A stretch of DNA of 64,000 bases, from the NCBI GenBank assembly GCA_009363875.1, contig CM018696.1:16629475-16693474 (forward strand). The letters run 5' to 3'. The position numbers and the translations under genes were made by a program. The notes beneath the pieces were generated by a model that was not told where the DNA came from, searched no databases, and was given only the letters and a program-made list of their open reading frames with translations. The stretch comes from Mikania micrantha (lineage: Eukaryota; Streptophyta; Magnoliopsida; Asterales; Asteraceae). Shown in pieces: positions 1 to 10,538 of the stretch (the first letter of the stretch is position 1; each line of letters starts with the position of its first letter).

Positions 1-321
1 CTATGCATTAAATTGTCTGCTAATCGGTTTTTTGTTTTGGGATTTTTTAGTTTCATGTTCTGTTAAAATGTAACATTGTGATATATACTTGTTTCTTTCA
101 TATTATCCGACGAATTTCGATTCTGATTACGTGAAAGATTGAAGCTTTTTAGTTTTGATGTATACCTGTTTCTTTCATTATTATTATTATTATATTTTTT
201 TTTTGTTTCTATTGCGAAAGGCTAATGTAATTTTATGTAATTGTTGTTCAGCTGTAAAGATGATGCTACTTGTGGAACTGAATTAGGGTTACGAAGTGTT
301 TGATTTTGTTTTGGTGTTCAT
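1..321 (+). promoter_or_regulatory. 5' leader / probable 5'-UTR intron of the PWWP gene
   Basis: AT-rich non-coding sequence upstream of the PWWP start codon. A pyrimidine-rich tract running to a TTGTTGTTCAG acceptor-like site at about 240-250 suggests that the window opens inside a 5'-UTR intron and that a short leader exon of about 70 bases precedes the ATG at 322. No TATA box can be placed with confidence. The intron is inferred from the splice-like signal only. Confidence 0.4.
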
Positions 322-3300
322 ATGGAAACCCTAAAATCTCCAGAAACCCTAATTGAGAGTTTAGTAGCTTCTAAACAAGATGAAAATAAGAATCTATTTG
401 GGGGAATATGTTCAGGAGTTTCGCAGTCCTTTAATTTGGGGAAAATGAAATGTGTTGAATCTTGCATTGACCCTTGTAATGCCAAGGGATTTGATCGGGT
501 AGATTCAATCAGCCATGGAGACGTTCCTATGAAAGGTATATCCCTTTTCGTTGAATTAACCGGTGAAATGACAAATAAACCAGATGGGGAAAACATACGT
601 GATGTTAAAAGTTGTTTATTGTATGAAAATCGAGTAAAGGTTGATGTAGGTCAACCGGAATCTGAGGTCGTTGTGGGGGATATAGTGTGGGTTATAATCA
701 CAAAACAGAAACAATTATGGTGGCCCGGGATTGTTTGTGATGCTGCTAATGCACCAAAAGAAGCTGCAAACAGGCCGATGAGAGAAGATGATGTACTTGT
801 TAGATGTTTTGGTAATGGAAATTATATTTGGTGTTCTTCTTATGAAATGAAGCCATTTGTTGGGTACTTTGACCAGTTACCTAATCAAAGTAAAGCCAAA
901 AAGTTTCTTGATGCCTTAGACAAAGCCCTAACCGAGCTTGGTCACCGTGCAAGAGCAGAGTTCACTTGTCCTTGTTTCTCAAAGATGAAATTGGAGAAAA
1001 CGGGTCGCTTAGGTGATCTTTCAGTGACCCGGTTTGAACCTGCAAAGTTTCTCGAGTATATAAAGGATCTTGGTAAAGATATTTCAATGCCTCACGAGAT
1101 TGACTATGTTGTCAAACAGAACTGTTTATCTGCTTTTTATCGGTCATTAGGGCATCTTCAAATTCCTATGAATCAACTCAAGCCAACAAATGGGTTTCCA
1201 TTGAAGATTAAGACCGAACAAGATAATGGGTATTTTGAAGATATTGAAAGATCATGTGAAACAAGAGATAGAAGAAAGAGCAGGTTTTTGTCATATCCAG
1301 GTGAATGTGGAATTGAGGAGTCAAAAGTGGATGCTCTTGAAGGAGTTGACTTTAATAAAGCTTGTGGTCAAAGTCAGCCTGTGAAGAAGATACAAAAGAA
1401 GTCGTCAAGAGAGAATAAAGGAGTGCCAGCAAATCTATGTTCATCCGAGGTGCTTTCCCAGCTTCAATTTGCAGCTAAAGATTGTGTTTTTCAATGTGAA
1501 ATTAAGAACTTTGATCCGGTTGAACGGTTTATTTCTGGATTCAGGAAATGGGCGTTCAATGAATTCCCGAGTGAAATTCTCTTTGAGGTGAGAAAGAAGG
1601 ACAAATTTGCTTTTTCACCAGCATTAGGAAATAATTTGGATCATGGTTCACTGATTTTAGATTTCAAGAATGTTAGGTCATTGAATCTTGAAGCTCACTC
1701 AATGGCAAATCAAGACACCATCTTTAAATTTGGAGATCAACAGCTGACTCGACCACCACCGTGTAAACTCGAGCCTAGAAGGCGAAACAAAGTTGCTGAA
1801 AAAATTACTTCTATGCCCACCTGTAATGCTGACATCAGCACCCTCCCGAATGTGAATCACACGGATGGAATATTTCAGTCTGCTCTTTTTGACTTCACAA
1901 ATATATATGGATCAGCCCCAACAAGTTTTGCAGGAAACCATGGTGAACTACAAGCAGGTCTTGTTACAACTGGTTTGAGCCATGGGCTCAAGAAAAGAGG
2001 GAGAAAGAGGAAAAACATAGATTTTCAGGCTAATCCTGGTTCAACCATGGACCAGCTGGCCAATGCTGGTTCTACCATAGACTTGCAGGCTAACTTTGGT
2101 TCAACCAAAAACTTGAAGACTAACCCTGGTTCAATCCCATCATATTTTACAGGAAACAATGATGAGCCAGAAGCAGGTCTTGCTCCAACTGATTTGAGCC
2201 ATGTACCCAAGAAAAGAGGGAGAAAGAAGAAAAACAAAGACTCACAGTCTAACTCTGGTTCAGCCCCACCATATTTTACTGGAAACCAACCACAAGCAGG
2301 TCTTATTCCTACCATGTACTTGCCAGCCAACACTGGTTCAATCCCACCATATTTTACAGGTGACCACTCACAAGCAGGTCTAGTTCCAACCATGTATTTG
2401 CAGGCCAACCCTGGCTCAATCTCATCGTATTTTACAGGAAACCCACAACAAGCGGGTCTTGTTTCAACCATGTACTTGCAGGCTAACCCTGGTTCAACCC
2501 CACCATATTTTACAGGAAATTATGGTGAACCCCAAGTTGGTCTTGTTCCTAACGGTTTGAGCCATGTGCCCAAGAAAAGAGGGAGAAAGAGGAAAAACAT
2601 AGACTTGCAGGCTAACCCTGGTTCAACCATAGACTTGCCGGCTAACCCTGGTTCAATCATAGACTTGCCGGCTAACCCTGGTTCAACCATAGACTTACAT
2701 TCTAACCCTGGTTCTACCGTAATTCCAAATTTAAATGCAAATATCTGTGGGCAGAAAAAACAAAATAGAACTAAAAGAAGTAAAGAAATTGGGGTACCAT
2801 GTATCGATCTCAGTTATAACAAAGTGCAGCAGGATGATTTCGAAGCTAAAGGTACTGCTTTTCTGCTAAAATTTTCACCAGATTATCCTTTACCATCTAA
2901 TCAAGATTTAAATTCAGCATTTTCAAAGTTTGGTGAATTGATTGAATCTGAAACCCAAGTATCAAATGAAAATCTAAGCGGTCAAGTTGTGTTTCTTGAT
3001 TCTTCTTGTGCTGGAGAGGCATTTTGGTGTTTACAAAATGATAAACCGTTTGGGCTGGCTCTTGTTAATTACAAGATTCAGCATCTTCTGGGTTCTGAAT
3101 CTAAGGTTCCGTTCAAGACCCCTATCAAGAGTCCATCTGGGCCCAACCCAATGGATTCAAAAGCTATAATTACTCCAGCCATAATACCTGACTTGATCCC
3201 AAACTCATCTGAAATTCAAGTTTTGAAAAGTAAGGCGATAGAAGAAATCCGACTACCACCATCTAATGATAATCATCTTAGTTACAGTAAAGTTCATCAG

Positions 3301-3789
3301 GGCGTTGAAGAAGCCACAGGTACAGCTCTTCTTTTAAAATTCTCCCCAAATCATCCATTGCCACGTGTGCAAGATTTAAATTCTTTATTTTGTAAACATG
3401 GGGAATTGAATGAATCCGAGACTCGGGTATCAGTTCTAGACTTCACGGGTCAAGTTGTATTTGTGAACCCATCTGCTGCTGGTGACGCGATTTACAGATT
3501 GGAAAAAGACCAGCCATTTGGGCAGGCCCTTTTAAGTTATCGGGTTCATCATTTATACAGTGTTCAATCCGTGGTTCAGGTCAAAAGCCCGGTTAATGTT
3601 TGTTTAGATTTGAAACCACCTCAAGACCTCGGGGTTGTTAAACAAAATCTTGAAATGATGAATTTGATGTTGGAGAAATCTGGGGATAGTTTGTCACCAG
3701 AGATGAGAGGGAAGTTGGAAAGTGAAATTAAAGGGCTTATGAACAAAGTGAGGGCTATGGATGGTTCTTCTTCCTCTTCTTGTCTATGA
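322..3789 (+). CDS. PWWP-domain chromatin protein (PDP-like) with AT-hook-like and C-terminal RRM-like segments
   Basis: A single open frame of 1155 residues. Residues about 113-210 form a PWWP domain (GDIVWV, then LWWPGIV, then a helical part ending GHRARAEFTCPCF), a fold that reads methylated histone tails and DNA. Three basic AT-hook-like clusters (KKRGRKRKN or KKRGRKKKN) lie near residues 558, 630 and 750; their core is RGRK rather than RGRP, so they may serve as nuclear signals. They are separated by a low-complexity block with about twelve [AST]N.GS repeats (roughly 570-800). Two related RRM-like modules (about 843-920 and 997-1080, each with LLKFSP and a GQVVF strand) match the C-terminal module of plant PWWP proteins of the PDP class. 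These act in the nucleus with FVE/MSI-type partners on Polycomb-silenced genes in Arabidopsis; that role here is inferred. A short coiled coil closes the protein. The first in-frame ATG was taken as the start. No break is seen. Confidence 0.9.
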   Translation: METLKSPETLIESLVASKQDENKNLFGGICSGVSQSFNLGKMKCVESCIDPCNAKGFDRVDSISHGDVPMKGISLFVELTGEMTNKPDGENIRDVKSCLLYENRVKVDVGQPESEVVVGDIVWVIITKQKQLWWPGIVCDAANAPKEAANRPMREDDVLVRCFGNGNYIWCSSYEMKPFVGYFDQLPNQSKAKKFLDALDKALTELGHRARAEFTCPCFSKMKLEKTGRLGDLSVTRFEPAKFLEYIKDLGKDISMPHEIDYVVKQNCLSAFYRSLGHLQIPMNQLKPTNGFPLKIKTEQDNGYFEDIERSCETRDRRKSRFLSYPGECGIEESKVDALEGVDFNKACGQSQPVKKIQKKSSRENKGVPANLCSSEVLSQLQFAAKDCVFQCEIKNFDPVERFISGFRKWAFNEFPSEILFEVRKKDKFAFSPALGNNLDHGSLILDFKNVRSLNLEAHSMANQDTIFKFGDQQLTRPPPCKLEPRRRNKVAEKITSMPTCNADISTLPNVNHTDGIFQSALFDFTNIYGSAPTSFAGNHGELQAGLVTTGLSHGLKKRGRKRKNIDFQANPGSTMDQLANAGSTIDLQANFGSTKNLKTNPGSIPSYFTGNNDEPEAGLAPTDLSHVPKKRGRKKKNKDSQSNSGSAPPYFTGNQPQAGLIPTMYLPANTGSIPPYFTGDHSQAGLVPTMYLQANPGSISSYFTGNPQQAGLVSTMYLQANPGSTPPYFTGNYGEPQVGLVPNGLSHVPKKRGRKRKNIDLQANPGSTIDLPANPGSIIDLPANPGSTIDLHSNPGSTVIPNLNANICGQKKQNRTKRSKEIGVPCIDLSYNKVQQDDFEAKGTAFLLKFSPDYPLPSNQDLNSAFSKFGELIESETQVSNENLSGQVVFLDSSCAGEAFWCLQNDKPFGLALVNYKIQHLLGSESKVPFKTPIKSPSGPNPMDSKAIITPAIIPDLIPNSSEIQVLKSKAIEEIRLPPSNDNHLSYSKVHQGVEEATGTALLLKFSPNHPLPRVQDLNSLFCKHGELNESETRVSVLDFTGQVVFVNPSAAGDAIYRLEKDQPFGQALLSYRVHHLYSVQSVVQVKSPVNVCLDLKPPQDLGVVKQNLEMMNLMLEKSGDSLSPEMRGKLESEIKGLMNKVRAMDGSSSSSCL

Positions 3790-3900
3790 TTGGTGAACAA
3801 TGGTGGTGGTGGTGGTGGAGCTAAGGTTGTCTTTTTATTTTTTATTTTATTTTTTATTTTTTTTTTATGTTTTTTGGTTGGTGGGTTAGAGAATAAAGAT
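3790..3900 (+). terminator. 3' UTR and poly(A) signal of the PWWP gene
   Basis: After the stop come a (GGT)n stretch, a long T-rich tract and a canonical AATAAA at 3892-3897, which gives a plausible cleavage region just downstream. Confidence 0.6.
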
Positions 3901-4386
3901 GTTACACTGTGGGACCCTTTTGTAATCTTGTGTTAAATCACTCTGATTGTTTTGTGCTGCATTGAGAGAGCATGGGTTTTTTAAGGGGCTATGGTTAATG
4001 TATGTCTTTTATCTTCTGCAATGTGATTGTGGGAGTTTGGTAACAATGGAAGCACAATGAGTGTTCCAGGTACAAATACAAAATTCTTTGGGTTTTGAAG
4101 TCAACGGGTTATTCAAGTTAATAAAGCTAGCCAATATTTGGTTTCTTGTTGCTATGGCAATTAGCTCTAGTTTTATCTAATAAAAAAAAAAGACATGTTA
4201 CTTTAATTGTAATATTTATACTGAGCATAGAAAATAAAACTCATGTCTGCTACCTATAGACGTATGTCAGCCCAACAGAATCACATCAAATCATCGTGCT
4301 TTTTATGTTTATGTTTTTCTTTGTTATAATTGCTTGTGTGTTGATATCACTCTATTCTTATGAATATATTTATATGGTTAATAGTC

Positions 4387-4789
4387 GGTAAGAAAACATC
4401 ATTGGGCTTGTAGCCTAGTGGTACTCCTTGACCACCAGCAATGGGACGTCTTGGGTTCGAGTCTCGCCTGGCATGGGCGTACCTTTGTAGAGACCCCCTG
4501 AATTCAAAAAATTAACATGTATTCTGGGTTACAAAAATTTTCGCCCCTTCTCTCAAGTGTACCAAGCTCCGCCACTGTCTCCTGGAGCAAAAATTGTCTG
4601 AGTAAGTTAGGGGGTTTTCTCAGTGTGAGTTTCCTCCTAGATGGTGTGGCGGTTCCTTGATTCGGCACTTGCCAACGCCCGGCTTTAAATGTTTCCGGGG
4701 GTTGGTAGCGGTATGTGGTCGCAGCGCTTGGGTTGTTGGGTCCGAGGACTTGTTTAGCTGTTCAAAAAAAAATGGTTGGCAAGAAAACA
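4387..4789 (+). mobile_element. tRNA-derived SINE with target-site duplication
   Basis: The head carries a Pol III A box (TAGCCTAGTGG, about 4410) and B box (GGTTCGAGTCTCG, about 4454) at tRNA-like spacing. The body of about 380 bases ends in an A-run. Imperfect 12-base duplications flank it (GGTAAGAAAACA at 4387-4398, GGCAAGAAAACA at 4778-4789), as expected for target-primed reverse transcription. The second half has its own repeat-like look, so the element may be composite. Confidence 0.65.
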
Positions 4790-5019
4790 ATAAAACAACT
4801 AAACAAGGGTCAAGGGTGGTCACAAGTTGTATGATATATGACTGGAGTTGTGCATGTCATTAGCATAATATTTTTTTAGCGTAAACTCCTCAAGCTAAAC
4901 GAGAAAACAAGCATGGTAATAATATCTAGAACTTTAGGTTACATATTCTAGGAAATACTCTTTGTAGTGTGATGGTCACTTTTATGTGACTACATTATAA
5001 AGGCAATTATAAAGGCAAT

Positions 5020-5863
5020 ATGTTATATACTTATAGGGGGAGGTTCCCCTAAAAAGTCTATTTTGCCTAAGAAGGCTAAGAAGGGTTTTTAAAAACTCGA
5101 AAACCGAACCAAACAAACTCCGATTGAGTTTATTTTTGCATCATTGGAACCGTTTTATCGAACTTTAAAACCCAAACCTTAAATCATAAACAATAAACCC
5201 AAATACTAAAACCAAAACTTTAAAAACAAACCCTAAACATAAAGAGAAAACCTAAAAGCTAAAAATCAAGCCCTAAAATCTAATTTTTAAAACTACTCGT
5301 TAAAGCTAAAACCTAAAAGCTAATATTGTAAGGTTCGATTAGACGATTCCAATGCCATCGAAATGAGTTCAATCGGAGTTCGTTTGAGTCGGTTTTGAAG
5401 GTTCTAAAAAAGACTTTTTATGTGTTGGGTTTGGCTAAAAAGGACAAAAAATCTAAAAAAGTGTAAAAAAGATCTTAAAACGCTCACAACAGGCTCTTAC
5501 GAACTCCGATTTGACCCATTCCAGTGGCGTTAGAACCGTCTCATCAAACTCTACGTTCTTAGCTTTTAGGGTTTAGATTTTAGGGTTTAGTTTTTTATCC
5601 TTAAGGTTTAGCTTTTAGGGTATAATTTTAGGATTTAGGCTTTTTTTTTTTGCGGGGGAGGGGGTGGTGGTGGTGGGTGGGCGTTTAGGCTTTTGGGGGC
5701 GGGGGTGGAGGTGGGGGTTAGATTGTGTTCGATAAGACGGTTCTAACACAATTTGAACGAGTCAAATCGGAGTTCGTATGAACCGGTTATGAGCATTTTA
5801 AGATCTTTTTTAGGCTTTTTAGAGTTTTTGTCCTTTTTAGAATATCCCTTCCCCATGTTATAT
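5020..5863. mobile_element. Foldback element with telomere-like interior
   Basis: The ends are inverted copies: GGGGGAGGTTCCCCTAAAAAG near 5036 against CTTTTTAGAATATCCCTTCCCC ending at 5854, and the flanking gene-free blocks (CTCCGATTGAG, GGAACCGTTTTATCGAAC) recur inverted on the other side. The middle holds CCCTAAA-like units on the left and TTTAGGG-like units on the right, all degenerate. The 9-base word ATGTTATAT abuts both sides (5020-5028, 5855-5863), which would fit a Mutator-type target duplication, although the left terminus then has seven extra bases outside the inverted repeat. No coding capacity was seen. Confidence 0.5.
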
Positions 5864-6093
5864 TAGAAATATATTATATTATAAATATAATATATTTAAT
5901 TGGATTAATGACGATGTCATTGATGCATTATATGATATGTATTAAATATATGGTGATGTAGAAAACTAGAAATTAAGTTTTGCCCAAATTCTTGACACAA
6001 TATTATTACATTATGATGTCAATGGAGAATTATGGTATCAACTTCGATAACAAACAATACGATGTTGAAGGAATTGCCTTGACCGACATATTA

Positions 6094-6226
6094 AAAATCA
6101 TAATTTATGAAACAACGCTTCCGCTGAAACATATTAAAAATGAATAATAACTCTGACCGAGACAGTATTATCTATCAAACCAATCGGGTCGCAGCGCCCG
6201 GGCCGCCGAGAGTCCGGGGTGTGACA
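6094..6226 (+). repeat. Truncated 5' LTR of the gypsy element
   Basis: This stretch matches the last 135 bases of the 3' LTR (12364-12498) with a few differences and ends in the same GGGGTGTGACA. Sequence upstream of 6094 does not match the LTR, so about 1.8 kb of the 5' LTR is missing. Confidence 0.85.
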
Positions 6227-6229
6227 GGT

Positions 6230-6241
6230 TGGTATCAGAGC
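6230..6241 (+). other. Primer-binding site (initiator Met tRNA type)
   Basis: TGGTATCAGAGC lies three bases after the LTR end and is complementary to the 3' end of initiator methionine tRNA, the usual primer of plant gypsy and copia elements. Confidence 0.85.
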
Positions 6242-6445
6242 TCCTGGTTTTAGCGAAATAGGTACTAATGATTGTATCTAAGCTTTAACCAAACTAAGAT
6301 AAGTGCCTATCAAAGGAATAGGTAAAATAGTATACCTGAAATACTAACAATGATTGAAATAACATGATGAATTCTTATGATAGCTTATAAGCTAAATTAC
6401 GATGAATTAATTATAGACCTTGTCAAATGTCATATTTTGTAGACA

Positions 6446-7530
6446 ATGTCTCGAAACCAAAATTCTGGCGGACCATCTGCAAATACACGTGGGCGAAAGA
6501 GAACGCACACGGATGCTAACGAACCTGTGATTCGAAAAGCTGAACTTCAGGAAATAATAGCAAAAGAAATTAAAGACGCAATACCTACGATTATTGCGGC
6601 TATGAAAGACAATGAAAATGCAAATCCAGAAAATACAGTGACAAAAGCAAAAGAGGTGTCGGGTTTGAACGATGAGAATACCAAAGCTTCTAGTGCAAAA
6701 CGATTTAGAACTGAAGGATGTTCATACAAAACATTCCAGTCTTGTAAACCTCCTGAGTTCGCATGAACGGAAGGAGCTGTGGTAGCACTACGGTGGCTTG
6801 AAAAGATCGAGGCGGTGCTTGCAATCAGCAAATTTGCTGAAGAAGATATGGTTCTGTATGCTTCAAATTCCTTTAAAGATGGAGCATTGGAGTGGTGGAA
6901 CTCCATTATTCCAACTAAAGGCAGAACGAATGCGTATGCTATAACTTGGGAAAGTTTTCGGGATCTAGTAACTCGAAAGTTTTGCCCAATGAATGAGAAG
7001 GAACAAATAGAGCGAAAATTCCTGACTCACCATATGGTCGGTGCTGGGCATCGTGAGTACACTTCCAAGTACTTTGAGTATGCTCGATTGGTGCCACATC
7101 TTGTGACACTGGAATCAAACCTTATCAGTCGTTATATCTGGGGACTGGTAAGCGAAATACGTGACATGGTTAAGGCTGCTATGCCTCAGACCATTGATTC
7201 AGCTGTTGAACTGGTAGGGTTGCTTACAGATGGAATGGTAAGAACTCAAGAAGAGAAGAAAAGCCAAGAAGCAATCCAAAAGGTTGATCAAAGTTCAAAG
7301 AGGCCTGTAGTAAAATTTGTGAAGAAAGAAGGAGGCAGTGGTACGTTCCCACAATGTAAAACATGTGGGAAAAAGCATCTAGGAAAGTGTAATCGGGCAA
7401 AGTATTGCAGCAACTGTAAAATGATGGGTCATTATTTGGAAGAATGCAGGAGGAAAGTGATGGTGACGTGTTTTAACTGCAACGAACCGGGACACTACCA
7501 AAATGAGTGCCCTAAATTGAATAAAGTGAG
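6446..7530 (+). pseudogene. gypsy gag with premature stop
   Basis: The frame starts with a hydrophilic N-terminus and continues through the retrotransposon gag core (DGALEWWNS, about 6880; FRDLVTRKFCP, about 6958) to a Cys-rich region ending in a CCHC zinc knuckle (CFNCNEPGHYQNEC, about 7470-7511). A second, less regular Cys cluster (CKTCGKKHLGKC, YCSNCKMMGHYLEEC) precedes it. A TGA at 6764-6766 interrupts the frame 106 codons in, with the same frame resuming at once. Gag forms the cytoplasmic particle in which reverse transcription occurs. Confidence 0.85.
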
Positions 7531-10500
7531 CGGGACTGGCGGGGCTGGTGGTTCAGGAGCAAAAGCTGATACAAATGCAAAGAAGACGACTCGAGCTTTT
7601 GTTCTTAATTCCAAGGAAGCTGCAGACATGCCGGATGTCATTACCGGTACGTTTCTTATCAATAATGTTTACGCTAAGGTTTTGTTTGATTCGGGAGCAA
7701 ATCAAAGCTTTATTGATTATGAGTTCTGTAAGCTTCTAAATGAACCATTAGTGAAAGTAGATAAACCTTATCTGGTAGAAATTGCTAATGGTGATGTAGT
7801 CAAAATAAATGAAGCGTTAGTAAATGGTAAAATCACACTCTTTAAGCACAACATACCTGTGAAATTCCTACCAATGAAGTTGGCTGGTTTTGATGTGGTA
7901 ATCGGAATGGATTGGTTAGCTATAAACCAAGCTTGTATCTTATGCGACACCAAATCCATTGAAGTTCGTGTTCCAACGGGAGAAAAATTGATCATCAAAG
8001 GCGATAAGCCAACAAACTATGTTGGAATTATTTCTATGATCAAAGCTACTAAGTATCTAAATAAAGGTTGTTTAGCTTACCTAGTCTCAGTTACCACTGA
8101 AGATCAAGAAAAGAAGAAACTGAAAGATGTACATGTTGTAGCTGATTTTCCCGACGTGTTTCCAGATGAATTGCCTGGCTTACCACCAGAATGTGAAGTA
8201 GAATTTAATATCAATCTGGTACCAGGTACTGCTCCAATTGCTAAATCTCCTTATAGATTGGCACCGACAGAGATGAAAGAGCTCAAGAAACAATTAGACG
8301 AGCTATTGGAAAAAAGTTTTATTCGTCCTAGCTTATCACCTTGGGGAGCTCCAATCTTATTCGTCAAGAAGAAAGATGGGTCAATGCGGATGTGCATTGA
8401 CTATAGGGAGCTAAATAAAGTGACTATTAAGAACAAGTATCTACTTCCAAGAATTGACGATTTATTCGATCAACTTCAAGGAGCTTGTCATTTTTCTAAT
8501 CGATCTTCGATCAGGATATCATCAACTAAAAGTACAGGAAGAAGATATTCCTAAAACTGCTTTCCGTACGAGGTATGGGCATTATGAGTTCACTGTTATG
8601 CTATTTGGACTTACTAATGCTCCAGCTGCCTTTATGGACATGATGAACCGGATATGCAAACCTTATTTAGACAAATTCATCATTGTGTTCATTGATGATA
8701 TTCTTATTTATTCAAAAACTCCTGAGGATCATGCTAAACGTCTTAGAACCTTACTTGAATTACTAAAACATGAGAAATTGTATGCTAAATTCTCTAAATG
8801 TGATTTCTGGCTCACTGAAGTACAATTTATGGGGCATGTTATTAATGCTCAAGGTATTCAAGTGGATCCATCTAAGATAGAGGCTATTACCAAATGGGAG
8901 AACCCCAAGTCACCAACAGAGGTGCGTAGTTTTTTAGGCTTGGCGGGTTATTATCATCGATTTATTCAGAATTTCTCCCGAATAGCCGTTCCTCTCACCT
9001 CATTAACTCGAAAAGTTGAAAAGTTTGAATGGGGTTCCAAACAAAGTGAAGCTTTCCAAATTCTTAAAGATAAGTTGACTCGCGCTCCAATCCTAGCATT
9101 ACCTGAAGGTGTTGCAGATTTTGTTGTCTATTGTGATGCTTCTCATACCGGATTAGGATGCGTATTGATGCAACGAAACAAAGTTATTGCTTATGCATCA
9201 CGTCAATTGAAGACTCATGAGAAGAACTATGTGACTCATGATCTGGAGTTAGGCGCCATAATCTTTGCATTAAAGTTATGGAGACACTATCTGTATGGAG
9301 TTCATTTCACAGTTTATACTGATCACAAGAGTTTAAAGTATATCTTTGGTCAGAAGGAACTGAATATGCGACAACGAAGATGGATGGAAACGTTGAATGA
9401 CTATGACTGTGAAATTATTTATCATGAAGGAAAGGCAAATGTTGTTGCAGATGCCTTAAGTCGAAAGGAGATAGAGAAACCAAGAAGAGTACGTGCTTTA
9501 CGATTAGAACTTCAAGTTGATTTGTTTAATCAAATTAAAGAAGCACAGAAACAAGCCCAAGAAGATGAAAACAAGGAAAAAGAAAGAATGAAAGGCATGA
9601 CCGAACAATTGGTCAAAGGAGATGATGAAATTCTTCGAATAAACACAAGAATCTGGGTGCTAGTCACTACCGGCTTAAGAGAAAGAATATTGGAAGAAGC
9701 ACATAAATCTAAATACATGATGCACCCAGGAGGCGATAAAATGTATAAGACTCTGAAAGAGAACTATTGGTGGATTGGCATGAAGAAAGATATTGCCGCA
9801 TATGTTGCAAGATGTTTAACTTGTTCACAAGTTAAAGCTGAACACCAGAAACCTTCTGGTATGTTGCAACAACTGGAACTACCTGTTTGGAAATGGGAAA
9901 TGATAACTATGGATTTTATAACCAAACTTCCTCGAACAAATCGTGGAAATGATACTATTTGGGTTATTGTTGATAGACTGACCAAGTCTGCTCATTTCCT
10001 AGCAATGAAAGAAACTTACTCAATGGATAGGCTAGCACAGTTGTACGTATATGAGATTGTATCATTACACGGTGTGCCATTATCCATTGTGTCAGATAGA
10101 GATAGCCGTTTTACATCTTGATTCTGGAAAAGTTTTCAAAAAGCTCTCGGAACACGTTTGAATTTCAGCACTGCTTATCATCCACAAACTGATGGGCAGA
10201 GTGAAAGAACAATCCAAACACTGGAAGACATGCTTCGAGCTTGTGTGATAGACTTTGGAGGAAGTTGGGATGATCACTTACCTCTGATGGAATTCTCCTA
10301 CAATAATAGTTATCACTCAAGTATTCAGACTGCACCGTTTGAAGCTCTCTACGGTAGAAAATGCCGAACACCGTCGAGAAAAGAGACTCAAGCGTAAGAA
10401 GTTAGTGTTAGTTAAGGTTAAATGGAACTCCAGACGTGGTCCTGAATACACATAGGAACTGGAATCAGAAATGAGAAAGAAATATCCACACCTATTTCAA
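7531..10500 (+). pseudogene. gypsy pol: protease, RT, RNase H, integrase (broken)
   Basis: Aspartic protease (LFDSGANQSFID, about 7684) is followed by reverse transcriptase with the FIDDILIYS active-site motif (about 8690), RNase H (VVYCDASHTGLGC, about 9125, and YTDHKSLKYIF), the integrase zinc-binding segment (HPGGDKMYK to CLTC, about 9723-9830) and the integrase core (MDFITKLP, TAYHPQTDGQSER). The breaks are a frameshift near 8500 inside RT, a TGA at 10119-10121 where the related element at 28464-29504 has Arg, and a deletion after GRKCRTP (about 10378) that joins integrase directly to the last few dozen codons (VKVKWNSRRGPEYT, then a stop). Any C-terminal extension is lost. Confidence 0.9.
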
Positions 10501-10525
10501 TAATCTCGGGGACGAGATTAAAACA

Positions 10526-10538
10526 AAGGTGGGGAGGA
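10526..10538 (+). other. Polypurine tract
   Basis: AAAGGTGGGGAGGA immediately precedes the LTR start TGTAACATCCCG, as required for plus-strand priming. The preceding CTCGGGGACGAGATT is typical of plant gypsy 3' ends. Confidence 0.8.

Noticed and set aside
2025..2471. 148-codon antisense frame inside the PWWP gene
   Set aside because: An antisense shadow of the repeat-rich linker; the sense protein has clear domains.
5160..5640. Possible interstitial telomere
   Set aside because: The CCCTAAA/TTTAGGG words are degenerate, in opposite orientations on two arms, and belong to a foldback element rather than a true tandem telomere block.
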